A DNA stretch of 64,000 bases from the NCBI GenBank assembly GCA_021186555.1, contig JAJKFL010000039.1, positions 38,895,610 through 38,959,609 of the forward strand. Direction: 5' to 3'. The notes beneath the pieces were generated by a model. The model was not told where the DNA came from. It worked only from the letters and a program-made list of their open reading frames with translations, and did not search any database. The position numbers and the translations under genes are program-made. The stretch comes from Reticulitermes speratus (lineage: Eukaryota; Arthropoda; Insecta; Blattodea; Rhinotermitidae). Numbering within the stretch: position 1 is the stretch's first letter; each line of letters begins with the position of its first letter. Shown here piece by piece: positions 23,758 through 36,165 of this stretch.

Positions 23758-25869
23758 ATTAGAATTGTTGAAGAATGGAAGAGTGTCAGTGAGAAGCTTG
23801 CCACTGCAAGCGCAAGGGGGTTGGTGGAGCTTACCACTCCATTTTTTGCTCCTGCTGTCAAATGTAAAGTTTAAAATATAGAGTGTGCCCATGCATTATG
23901 CATGAAGCCTATTACAATATACTGTTGATTAAATTTAACTACGTGTGCCAAGTTCACTAAATCACTCAAAAAATTGTCCATCTTGCTGATGGGGGAGCAC
24001 TGACAAAAGTCTGATGTGCTGCAGGTTGCTCATCATTGTTTTAAAGCATTGTGGTTAGTATATGTACCATTGGGTTTAATGCCAAAAACTTTGTATTTTG
24101 TCCACACAGTGTATTTATAATGGAAGCACACTATGTTCTCTATGAGGTACAAAGCACATTTATATGTGTAATGTAGATTGCTCCATACTCATCTTCATCT
24201 ACATCTTGCTTTTACCAGGAAGACGAATGGGCAAAGCCTTGAAACCTTCCAAAAAGCAATGCTCTTTCGGATATCGAGGGAGTGAAAAGTAGTTTCACTT
24301 ATTCTTCAGAGGGTTAAAATTAATGCAGATGGTCATCACAATGTAGTTCATAACTATGCACAAAATCCATTTGAGTTTTTATACAGGATCTTATAAAATT
24401 TAATCATTTGGAGTCCTTTCACCCTATGTGATCCCACAAGATGTGATTATTTTTTAAGAGACTCTGTCATTTTGTTTTTAAATAGTCAAAAGAAGTTGCA
24501 AAAGACTATCTAGACTGAATCTGGTATAGGACTGCTATGGAAAATTCAAAATGGCAGATGTACTTTGGGTTAAGACTTAAAAAGTATTTTAAGATTCGTG
24601 GTGTTCTCCAATCACTTCAGTTAACCCCTACCAATTAACATTCCACCAGTGCTCCACACTCACATATCACCAGTGAACAGTACAATAAGCTCATCTGTGA
24701 CTGCAGTAACAAGACACTCAGGCTTCCCCTATTCTTCTTATGAACTCCATGTTACACATGTTCTTGCAGCTGGTCAAGAAGTTCCATGCTTAAGGATACT
24801 TATTTGGGCTTTTTAATCATCCTAGTTCCTTACATATGTAAAAATCTGTGTTTTGGAAGTGGGTTTAATTTTCATCTTAAGTTGGACAGGATATTATGAG
24901 ATTCCTTCCCTCTTGTGTCCCTAGACAGAACTACTTACATGTACTGGGGAGCAGGGGTGCACCCAAGGGGGTAGGGGAAACAGCCAGGCTGCAGCTCCCC
25001 CCAAATTGAAATTTTGAAAAACATAGATTTTGTAGACATGATGATATAAAATATTTTATATGTGGTTTACCCTTCAGCCAAAATCATCCACTGAAATCAG
25101 CTGATGACTAGTACATTAGAATTTTGAAAAATAAAATAAAAAACTTAGGATGTCTTAGATGAAATTAAATAAACCGAGAATATTAAACCTTGTGATTTAA
25201 ATTAGGTAAGTCATGTAACATGTAGTTATATTTGTATGTATATAAATGCAGTTGCAAACAGTATTTATGGACATGATTTTCATAACACAATTTTTAAAAT
25301 CAAACAAATTATACATAGCCTCAGGGTCAGCCCCCACCCCCCAATGAAAAATTCTGGTGAGCAACTGCTGGAGAGACACAGTCTTTTCTTATAAAAAATG
25401 TTTGTTATATGTTTCCTTGTTGCAGAATTAAAGAAAGATGAGTACACAGTGGGGAGGGATGCGAGCTGTAGTTATGTCATAAACGAAGCACATCTGAACA
25501 AGGTAGACCTTAATGTAGTGTCTAAGAAGCAGTTCAAGATCAGCCACAAGAAGGATGGTGTCTATCTGGAGGGATTTGCGGTAACATACGTCAATGATAA
25601 AAAGATTGGTCCAGCAGAGAAAATTGCTTTGAAGCATAATGACCGCATAGCTATTGCTAAACTGCATTTGAAAGGTAGGCAATGTTGCGAAGATGATGTT
25701 CATAAAGCACAATGGGTTTAAACTTCATTAGCATATCTGTCATGAACATCAAAGTTCTGTCACTTCCTTACAACTAAAATTATGTCTGGTCTCTTGTTAC
25801 AGACCAGCGCCTCAGTTTTACACATCTCAGCTATTTTTTGTCATTTTGGTTTAATTTTAATGCAGGCAC

Positions 25870-26260
25870 AGATGTCAATTATTTGTACCTGAGATGGAAG
25901 AAGTAGGAGGAGGCTGAATGACACTGTATTTACAAAAATAAAGAGAAGAGTAAAGATCCTACAAAGTACAGAGGAATTTCATTATTACTGATGTTGGGGA
26001 AGATTTTTTACAGTATTTTAGCTGGCAGGTTGAGTAACTGGTTAATAAATCACAAGATATTATCAAAATTTCAGGCTGTTTTTTTTTAAAGAAAAGAGAA
26101 CTATCAACATCTTTGTAATTAAACTACGATCGATACTTAAGAAACAAAAGAGGATGTGCACATTGGTGTTTGTTAGATTTGGAAAAAGGTTTTTAATTCA
26201 ATTAAGGGAAGCTTTGTGGTACAATAAGAGGATAAAAGAATAGATGAGAAATGTAATGAT
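25870..26260 (+). mobile_element. LINE reverse-transcriptase fragment
   Basis: The plus strand reads YRGISLLLMLGKIFYSILAG, then LSNWLINHKILSKFQA, then (other frame) TINIFVIKL and REALWYNK. This order (YRGISLLS, KFQAGF, DLEKAFD, EALW) is that of arthropod LINE reverse transcriptases. Frameshifts and a stop interrupt it, so it is dead. It sits just downstream of the FHA exon of the kinase locus, in the same orientation, and runs into the cytosine-poor stretch. Confidence 0.8.
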
Positions 26261-27180
26261 AAAGAAGAAAAATGAAACAAGAAATGGAAAATTTTGGAAT
26301 CTTACTGAAATATATGAAAAAAAATATTAAGACTTATAAAATTGAACTGTTAAAATATTAATTATAGAAAAGATTGAATAAAAATATTAAATAATTGAAG
26401 TAGGTAAAGGTTTAAAATATTTAAATTAATCAAATGCTAAAAATATAAAAAATAAAAAATTATAAAACTTGAATTGAATAAAATAGAATTAATTATTAAA
26501 ATTGAAGAGAATATGATTTTAAGTAGAAAGAAGGATAAATATGAACTTGTGTGATTAAAAATAATTAAAGAATTTGAAATCTAATAAAGATAATAGAATT
26601 AATTTTGAAAAGTTTTAAGAAATAAATGAAGAAATTACTGTTAATAACTATGAATTCTGGAGCAATATAATATTTAAATAAGTTAATGTAAATGAGTTGG
26701 AGTATGAGAGAGGAGAATATAAATTGTTCTAATGATAAATTTAAATGTAATAAGAATAATGAATGTAAAAATTATTAGATATAGAATATTTTAAGGAAGT
26801 AGCATATTTAAAAAGGAATTATAATAATGGTTAAATTTTGAGAAATTATTTTATAGTTTTACAGTATTAATGGAATATTAAATAAGAAATAATAATGCTA
26901 GAATAAAAAATAAAATAGGAATGTAATGAGTAGTGTTGAAGATAAAGAATTAATTTTGAAGCATGAGAATAAAGATTGTGAAAATATAGTCAAAGATGAT
27001 TAAATGGGAAAATGATAATAATTTTAAGAAAAAAGAAGTCTAAATTTAACAAAATTGTTAAGTGAGTAAAATGCAGGAATTTAAGTAATTGATAGAGAGG
27101 ATATAAGTATAGTAATGTAAAAATTAATGCTGGAAATAATTAATTCGGTTGAAGTTAAAAAATTAGGATAATATTCGAGT
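26221..27180. other. Cytosine-depleted AT-rich stretch
   Basis: By hand count the plus strand has 27 C in these 960 bases (about 3 percent), while G stays common. Most 60-base lines hold only one to three C. There is no open frame, no clear repeat unit and no similarity I recognise. It follows directly on the LINE fragment. The flanks on both sides return to normal base composition by about 27200. Confidence 0.85.
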
Positions 27181-29239
27181 AGAAAATATTTTACAGTGTA
27201 ATTTAATTTGCTGCAGACATGCTTGTTAGAATTGCATTAATGTTACTTATATGGACCTAAATGAGCATATAAAATCAGTTTTCTTCATCTATTCATAGTG
27301 CTTTTCAGATTATCAATCATGACAGTATCTTTAGTCAGTTAGAGATCTTTCTTATTGAAATGACAAAGTAAATGTCTGCTCATCTTCTTTCATCATTTTC
27401 ATTAATTTAAATGTGAAACTTATGTAATTTTTTCTTTGATGGATAAAGTTAGGAACTTTGAGTATTTTGAGCTATGAATGATCTATGATTCGATAATGAG
27501 AAATTTTATAACATGCAAAATACAGACATTTATACGTCCTATTATCTATATTAAATACTGCTTATTTATTAAATACTTCAGTTTTCTTTATATTTGAAAA
27601 TTATACAACATGTTACAAAAAAGTTAAATCTTCATTTAGATTGCAAAATAATATAATGATGAATTTTGTAAAATCTGAATTCTAATGACAGATGTTTTAA
27701 ACAACTTATTTAAAAAGGAGAATTTCCTGAGGTATAAAATTAATTAAATAATATAACTAGTCATACACCTCCCCCTAGCATCTACCTCTTTGAGTGTGCA
27801 AAGACGTAATTCCCATATGTCTAATCCTTTAAGAGTCGATATGAGCACGATATATAATAATTAATTAATAAGATAGGTTAATACTCATTAAGATGACGAC
27901 TAACGCAATAAATGAAATTAGTAGATACCCACAAAAGTGGGTATACTATATTGTAGTAAATAAATATGTATTAAACGAATAATTAAGTATATATTCAGTG
28001 CTTATCAAACGTAGTCTTGAAACGATCATTTATAGAAGCAGTTAGTAAGATTTTCATATTCAAATGTGTTAACAGAAAACAAATTTAATTTAAAAGTACG
28101 TGGTCAAATTGACAAAACTAAATTACCATGAAAAGACAACATAGTGACATTTAAAATTTCTTCATTTGCTCATAACGAATAGTCAAGAGATGTACATTCA
28201 GTTAGTGAACTGTTCAATCATGCACCTCAGTAATCAGTCAAATGACACGTGTCAATTAGCGCTTACCATGATATGTATGGTAACGAATGCGTAGTGACAC
28301 AAACTAAGTTGAAGAAATTCGTATGTATGCACAGAATGAAGACATTAAACAGAATCTCTATGTGAATAGAAGTGCATGCAACCAATATTAGCATCATTAA
28401 TTCACAAGTCATGCATGTCGTAAAAATATTATTCGAATACTGAATAATGTTATACATCTTTCTACAAACTAATCAAATTGAAACTATTACATATTAGACT
28501 TCGTAATGATGATAGCTGATCAAGTTACTGTCTTACTCATGTCACTTGTAATTGCTATGCACATACATGTCGAGTATCTGGATACCATCTAATGCTTAGA
28601 ATATGATCGCTTACTATTGCTATACCCGTCCGTACATAATAACAATTTCACAGCATCTGACCCAATGAGGATCCAAAGACTATGCTTACAGGCACTTAAG
28701 GAACATCATTTGAGTCAAGTAGTCTCAGTACTCATGTCCAATAAGTTAATACTGCCTGAATATCCAGGTAGAGATATGTCCCTGCAGTTCAAACCCTCTG
28801 ATATGCGTAGCTCTCCCTGAGTTTACACCTCATTCGAATAACACAATGCCAGCCCCTAGGATTACCCATGCCTGCCATGCAGATCCAAGATTCTAACAGA
28901 TCATAGCCAAGCTCACCAGCCCTGACATCCCCGCTCCGCCAGCAGTGCCTAGCACTACATTCATTGCTCTACCATGCATTTAGTATACAATTGAATTCTA
29001 ATTCCAATATAACAATAATGAATTGGCAGTGACATCCTCTTGACAAGTAATAGAAACATTAGCATATACAATCTATTCAATCATTGCACTGCATCTGCTG
29101 ACACAGACATAAATGATAATGATACTGCTCCTTTGAGAGTAAGCTCACTCTTCTCTGTAAGAATGCTATAAATTGATATCTTGAAGACTGACAATGAAAA
29201 AACTCTTCCTTTAGCGTTGGTGTGCTTGTTTGTTCACAG
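27181..29239. other. AT-rich intronic stretch of the kinase locus, unassigned
   Basis: About 2 kb without an exon I can recognise, although the exon for the kinase glycine-rich loop should lie here. It includes a perfect 8-bp-stem hairpin (27925..27944) and a short C-rich patch near 27770. The base composition differs from neighbouring introns (many 'aattaatt' strings). It may be an old unnamed transposable element. Confidence 0.45.
27925..27944. other. Perfect short hairpin
   Basis: The sequence atacccac, then aaaa, then gtgggtat forms an 8-bp stem with a 4-base loop in otherwise AT-rich DNA. Confidence 0.7.
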
Positions 29240-29406
29240 AACGCATGCAAATTTGCTATGAAGACAGTCAAGAACAACCAAACTCGTCAAATATGAATCA
29301 CTGAAAAGAATATCCTGGAGAAAATCTCCCATGTGAGTTACAAACATTGGTAGAAAAAAACCACAAACTTACAGAATCCTCCATGCAAGTAAAAAAGACC
29401 CCTCAC

Positions 29407-29422
29407 CCCCCCCCCCCCCCCC
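29407..29422. repeat. Poly-C run
   Basis: Uninterrupted C run of about 15 bases in the kinase locus. Its length is likely uncertain in any assembly. Confidence 0.9.
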
Positions 29423-30354
29423 AACAATATTCTTTGGCACTTTGCACCAAAAATCCGCTATCACTCTCATGTAACTGTAAAGACTTGAGTTATTGTTGCA
29501 AACTTCGGGCTGCTGGCACACCAACTGAATTGAATTGAATACAGGCAAGGTGAATCAAGACTGATCCTCAGCTTCACTTGCCTTCATTTTATAGTGTGTC
29601 AGACATATACGGGAATTCAATGCAAAACTGAAGGGTATGCTTTACAGCACCCAGCTGAACTAAATTCAGGTGAGGTACCAGCAGCTTGACAGATACAATA
29701 TAAAATTATGTCATATGAGAAAATAAACAACCAGTTATACACTTTCTATGTTGGCAGCCCTGTGTTATCAACACACAGGAAGTGGTGGACGCACCGTCTA
29801 CTCTGTTCATTGTGATGGAGTTTATGGAGGGAGGTGACCTCTTCAGACGTGTCAAGTCACTACAGGAGACACATATAAAACTCATCTTTTTCCAATTGGC
29901 ACAAGCAATCCAGTATTTGCATCAACAAAATATAGTACACCGTGACATCAAGGTGGGCCCCACATGTTCCATACAAAATCTTTGAAACTTCATGTACTAA
30001 TAACTTTGATTATATAAATTTTCACTTATAGAATCAGTATTTAGACTAGTGACAGTTGGTGCAGTCAAATCTGTATGACTGGAAAATTCCGCCACATCTC
30101 ATAATTTATGTAGGATTTTATCCATTTGGTGGTGATAATAATCACGCTGTGGATGCCCTACAGCAGCAACTGCCATCTGTTCAGAGTAGACCCAGATGTT
30201 AGTAATGTTTTGTAGGTGTAGTTTGGTTACATGTACGTGTACTGACACTCTCAACACAACAAAAACCAGTGGCACTACTGTTATAACAGTGTATTATGGC
30301 ATCATCATTACATGTCATTTATAGTATTATTAGGAACTTGTTTTGTTTTTTTGG

Positions 30355-30720
30355 CCCTAAGCAGGAGGAACTAAGAGGAGGCTGGAGAAAGATAAACAGT
30401 GAAGAGTTTTATGATACATATATTTCTCACCAAATGTTTTTCGGTTGATCAAGTAAAGGAGAAGATGAGATGAGATGGAAAGGGCATTTGCATGCATGAG
30501 GGAGAGTAGAAGTGCTTACAAGTTTTTTATGGGGCCCTGAAGAAAAGAGTTGCTTGGAGAACATGGAAGTAGATGGTAGGATAATATTAAACAGATCTTC
30601 AAGAAATAGGATGAATGTTGACTGGGTTCATGTGCCTGCAACACAGGGGCCAGTGGTGGGCTCTTGTGAACACAGTAACAAACCTTTGTGTTGCATAAAG
30701 TGTGGGAAACTTGACTAGCT
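30355..30720 (+). mobile_element. LINE 3' end remnant
   Basis: The plus strand reads REELRGGWRKINSEEFYD, then DEMRWKGHLHA and MNVDWVHVPATQGPVVGS, with frame changes. These follow the C-terminal order of the LINE type also seen at 10215, 47210 and 63348. It lies between kinase exons 29952 and 32986. Confidence 0.75.
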
Positions 30721-31533
30721 GAGGAAGTATTAGCTTCTCAAGGAGGAATCTACTACATGTAGCTAGGAGTCGTTAGTCTGTTTTAACCAGTAGCTAGTCA
30801 TATTCAAGTTATGACTGTCACACTATTTTTTATGTATGCTGGCATAATTTAGATTCTTTTTGAAGTTGTTATGATTTGTTAAAAGTTTTGATAAAATTAC
30901 TAGTAAAATTAGTCCATACAATGTTCACTTTTTCACCGGTTCCTCAGATCTGACTTTTTTCAGTGTTCATGTTCTATTGTGATCCATCCTAGATATATGG
31001 TATATTCTTTGGTTTTTGGTATTTACTGATTTGGACTGTGTGGTGTTTTGTGGCGGACTATCACAAATTATGCAATAATAGTGCAAGTTTAAAATTATTG
31101 TTACCATCAATTAGTGGATATATAAACCACTAGTTAATTATGAGGCACGTACAACTAAACCCATGCAAGGATTACCAGTGGAGGTGATTACAACAGTTAA
31201 AAAAAAATCACCACAGCATTTAGACAGGAGTCCCACTGTTGCACACACTGGTGTATCCTGTCTGCAAAGAATTCCTTGGCTGCTGCATAAACCACTGTAC
31301 TACAGCCTTCTACAATTGTTGCACAACTTGAATGTAAGCCTTTGAGAGCTTTGTATAATGTGTCCAAAGATGTGAAAATAACATGGTAAATAGGTCTGGG
31401 CTGCATGTGGGATGTTTGAGCACCTCCCATGGCTTGGCCATTCAGTGGGCACTGAACTGTGTGGGTCACACTGTCGTGCCCCAGGATGATGATGAATGAT
31501 GATTATGTTATCAGTTGGTTGGCCTGGACATTT

Positions 31534-31818
31534 GTGAACCACTTGTATCTTGGACTTTGTCCATCGTCTTTAATAGTGATTAAAATGTAAAATATAAAAA
31601 TATATAAAAATCTAAATTCACTACGTTTTGGAAGATGGCTCTTCTTCGTCTTCAGGCCTACTCAGGTGGGTCCTGTTGATTAAGCTAGTCTAAGCACTGG
31701 ACAACTCAGTCAGTGGAATCACAGTTATAAGACCTCCTGATGTCAGAATATGTCTGAGGAAGATAATCAATACATAGGCATTAGACGATGGACAAAGTCC
31801 AAGAAACAAGTGGTTCAC
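31534..31818. mobile_element. Foldback element E (small)
   Basis: Arms 31534..31569 and 31783..31818 are reverse complements (36 bases, few mismatches: gtgaaccacttgt...ggactttgtccatcgtct). Just inside the left arm the minus strand reads cctgaagacgaagaagagcc, then atcttccaaaacgtag, the hairpin motif shared with elements A-D. The interior is about 210 bases with no coding potential. Confidence 0.75.
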
Positions 31819-34800
31819 AATATTATATACCATCGTCAAAACCTTTTAGAACTGGACATTTGTTCTTGATATTGGTTCTCAGTTTTTAAAGCATTTGACA
31901 GTAACAGTTTGCAGTGATTGTGGTTTGCACGATTTGAATTCCAAAAGCGGGGTCTCACAATGAAAGAGCACAGTCAACATAATTTTATTGGTGGCTGCTT
32001 GTGACTTAATTTCTATGGTCAGGGTGAAGTGGACTGTCTCAAATACATGCCTACCACTTTCTTGTGGGTTGTGAGTTATCGCCACATCTCATCAGCCACA
32101 CAATATGCTACAGAAATGCATCACCCTCCACCTGGTACCAGTGCAAATGTTCCAGTGATACTGACATGCAATGGTCCTTTGGTATGCTCAGTAAATGTGG
32201 GACCCACTGGGAACATGCCTTGTCATATCCAGGATACCATACAATTGCATGAACTGTGATTACACTCTTATTTGATTCCACTGATAGGGAACAAACGGTC
32301 AGACGTCTGTCCTCACATAAACATTCCTGATTCACGAATATTCTCAGATTAGTGACAATGTGCGCCTGTTCTGGTCTTGGCATGTCTGTTGTTCACTGCC
32401 TGCCCATTCAAAACAGACAGAACCAGTCCAACACCATTGTCTTTGATAAACATGTGGCACCTTAGACAGCAGGATGACATCCTGCCACTCTGAGAAGCTG
32501 AATCACTGCCCTCTTGCCCTGTTTGGACAGATCCACCAGTTGGTACACCATCTTTAAGCTGCGCCGTAATGTCGCCTGTACTAGCTACTCACCCAGTCGA
32601 CTGTACAGCTCTCCACAAGTGTCTGCCAGTGTGTTTACTTAGTCAAATGCACATCTGTGTCATCTACCTTACCACAGTAGCGCCACAAATGGGTTTCAGT
32701 TGCACATACTTCATATTTCATCTATAATGAGGAAATTATGCTCCTTTACCATTCTGTCAAAGTGAATAGTATTTGCAAATCACAAGCATATTGGAAGTTT
32801 TGAGGTTTTCACATTAGTACGGACAAGGAGTCTTTTCTTTTTGGTATATGATGTTGTGTCACTGGGTAAGTGGGTCCTGACGTTCATTTGAAACCTTGAG
32901 AGCCGACTGCCCAATGACACGTCACATCCAAGAAGAACAGGAATTCACATGCATGCTGTCAGTGGAATCATCAAATCTGTTACAGCCACAGAACATCCTA
33001 CTAGCATCCAAGGCACCTGAGACTCTTATAAAGGTGGCAGACTTTGGGGTGTCCAAGATTCTGACACCAGACACACAAGATGGATTCAATGTTGGAACAC
33101 CATACTACCAAGCACCTGAGATCTTGGACACACACATCCATACATATACCAAGCAAGTTGACATCTGGAGCATGGGGATTCTGCTCTATTTCTGGTACGT
33201 TCAGTCTGCAATCACAGAATTGTAGCTTTCACAGTGACTGTATGCAATGAAGTTTTCTCAGATGATGAACTGTGTGGAAATGTAGTTAGTATCCAGTTTT
33301 CCAGACAGTCTCTACCTTCATCACCAGGGGTTGAGGAGAACATTGAGAGATGTCCAACACATTCTGGCCACTGCTTCCAGGGTGGTCCGCATTCAGACAT
33401 AATACTGTACATGACTTCAAAAGTGGCTGTGTGTATACTAGCCATGTGACGTCACATGACAGACTGCCACAACATTCACACACTATTCCAAGGCCTATTT
33501 TATTGCTCAACTGTTTCATTCAGCTGCAGCAGGTATCTTACGGAGAACAGTCTCTCGCAACCTCGATCAGCACGGCAACCTGGTAGAAATGTCAGTCTGG
33601 GTATGATTCACTCACTCAATCAATCACCCAAGGGTATTATGCATAGGGATATATACACAACAGGCAGCTGTGTCACTCTTTAAATCAACTCCTCATGAAC
33701 AATGCAGTGAAGACAGTCTCCATAATGTTTGACACAAACTGCATTTACACACAGTTGGTCACCCTACAAGACTTGATTGCATTCCGCATTTCTTACTAAT
33801 TTTGTTGCCACAAATATGAAATGTCTCTCTTGTTTGTTATAGTCTGAGTTACCAGTTTCCATTTGAAAGAATGGAAATGTCGCAAGAGAGGTCAAATTCC
33901 CACAACAATGCTGGAGATCCATAACACAAAACAGTCACTGATCTCATTAAACGCATGCTCAAACATCATCCTAAAGAGCGAATTGACCTCAACATGGTCT
34001 TATCTCATGCCCTGGCTGAAGGTATGGACTGTGCATTGCTACAGCCACCATAAATGTAAATGAACAGTACAAAAAAAAAAAGATAAAACGGTCAGTATGC
34101 TGAATTAAGCACTACATCAGTAAGATACATGGGAAGTGGCTGCATAACTCCACAAATTTGTTTTTAGATGATTTACTTAATGATGCTGTCATTTGCTAAG
34201 ATTAAGTAGTGTTGATAGTAGATGAATGAAACATGAGTATGGAGCATTGGTGGAATGACACTGATAGGATAATACTGTTAAGTAGCTGGAGAAAAACCTG
34301 TCACAGTGCCACTTTGTTTATAAAAAATATTACATGGCTGCACTGAGATCGAACCTGGGCTTCTGTGGTGAGAGGCCAGGAAGTAACAACCTCAGTACTG
34401 GTATGCCTTCACCCCAGCACTAGATAAAGGTGATGGTCAGCTTCATGCCCTCACCCCCAGGGGAACAGCCCCAGTACCCACTGGATATGAGGCTGGGCCG
34501 GCCCCAGGGCTAGTCTGGAAATGGTAGGAAAGAGAAATATGTCTGCTCCTGCTGGGAATTGAACTCTGATTCCACGACTGTAATTCAGTACCCTAGCATT
34601 GCACAGATAAAGGAACCTGTGTAACTAGATTTAAGGGTTATTTTCACTCCGACCTTGAAGCTTGCATTGGTGCCTCAACATTTTATACAAATCCAGTGAT
34701 TGAAGCTCCTTGTTTATTTTGAAACACATCATAGCAGCAGTGGAATATATGCTAGAGTCAGGATTACAGTGCCCATCTTTGCTAAAAAAAAATTCTTGTA

Positions 34801-35018
34801 GATAGCATCAGTTGGTGCATCAAGTTTTTAAAGCATAAACACACCTGTCCTTGTACCACTTTTCGAAGCTACTGACATTACATATTTTAGATATAGGCTG
34901 TAAGTTTCCTTTTGCAGTTTCAATGAACTTTCTGCTAGGCAACAAATAAATGATTTATTAGCAATGGCAGAAGAGTCCATTTTTAAGACCATGTAAAAGT
35001 TACTGTGCATAGTAAATA

Positions 35019-35407
35019 CAGTAGAATTCCTTTACTCTGGAAGCTGACACTTCAGCAGTTGACAAAAATAGTCCCAAGTATGGAAGCCACTTACGAAAGC
35101 CTCCGTGTCTCTACACTGACTGTTGTGATATCTCCTGACCCCTTGTCTCCTATCCCATCAGCTTCTTCAGCTATGAAGACTTCAGAAACAACAGAAGAAG
35201 ACCCTGACACCTCTGAAACAGCAGCTGAATGAGATAACCAAATGGAATTCTCCTCTGATTACTTGTACAACCCAAGTAAACAAGCAGTAAAAAAAAAAAA
35301 TACCTGTCAGAACTTGGTTCAGTATAGTTACTGCCTGATAATTCAGAATATTAGATAATTTGGTATCAGTCTGGTCCCCTGAGTGCCAGATTAAAGGAAT
35401 TCTACTG
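35019..35407. mobile_element. MITE with TA duplication (pogo/Tigger-like)
   Basis: The termini cagtagaattcctttactct... and ...ggaattctactg are inverted repeats of about 25 bases with TA on each side (35017-35018 and 35408-35409). An interior open stretch ends SETTEEDPDTSETAAE, an acidic tail as in pogo-family transposases, but there is no DDE core. A non-autonomous deletion derivative is likely. Confidence 0.78.
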
Positions 35408-35654
35408 TACGTGTATAACTCAGCGTAATGTAGTGAAGTAGTATTATGGGTACTGAAATTAATACAGCTGATGCCATTAGTAACTACTATAACAAGTACA
35501 CTGTTTATCCCATCAGGTACCACAAAATAGCCTGCAACTCTAAAATTCGTAATGCATGTAGTAACAAAGGATAAACAGTCTTATGGATATCATACCATGT
35601 AGTGTAGCATACTGCCTTCAGCTTCAGGGTGCAAGAGAAAAAGACAGGACCCTA

Positions 35655-35735
35655 ACAATTGAGGCAGCATATTCCTTCAAAATGTTGGTATCTATCTACC
35701 ACACTACATAGCCTCACACAGAAAAAAACCCCTAA
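35655..35735 (-). repeat. Copy of the dispersed 'DRYQ' repeat
   Basis: The minus strand reads LCSVVDRYQHFEGICCLNC, the hallmark phrase of this repeat. Confidence 0.7.
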
Positions 35736-36165
35736 TTTTTTTTCACCATTAAGAGAACCTCGCCCCTCTCCTAAGCCAGATGAATCCAGTTCACAACCTC
35801 CCATCATACGTCTTTGATACATATTAATATTATCCCCCATCTGTCTAGTCTTCCAAGCAGCTCCTTTCCTTCAGCATATCCACTAAAACAGTGCATATAT
35901 TTGCCGTCTCCCATGCACGCACATGCCCTACTCATCCCTACATTTGGTCAAAAGTACAAAGTATGAAGCTACTGGTTATGCAGTTTTCTCCAGTCTTCCT
36001 CTTATATCCAAACATTCCCTTCAGCACCCTCTGTTTGAACACCCTCAGTCTATGTTGTTCCCTTAATATGAGGAACCTAGTTTCACACCTATACAAAACA
36101 GCAGGGAAAATTAAATTTTTGTGCATGGAAATCCTTACATTTTTAGATGACAGGTGGGAAGACAA
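35736..36165 (-). mobile_element. LINE reverse-transcriptase C-terminal remnant
   Basis: The minus strand reads KNLIFPAVLYRCETRFLIL, then REQHRLRVFKQRVLKGMFG, then, further 3', GGCELDSSGLGEG. 'VLYGCETW..LREEHRLRVFENRVLR' is a common signature of arthropod LINEs. Several stops and deletions. It lies in the last intron of the kinase locus, opposite in strand. Confidence 0.82.

Larger units (their letters stand above)
16473..25425. other. Intergenic region between DDAH and the kinase locus
   Basis: About 9 kb without a recognised gene. It holds several 'DRYQ' repeats, a pogo-like remnant (18478-19100), two SINEs with target duplications and other unassigned interspersed sequence (20690-21060 looks repeat-like but I could not name it). 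Upstream exons of the FHA-kinase might lie here, but none was recognised. Confidence 0.55.

Noticed and set aside
35005..35232. A small host gene with an acidic C-terminus
   Set aside because: It lies within a MITE with inverted ends and TA duplications, so it is a transposase remnant.
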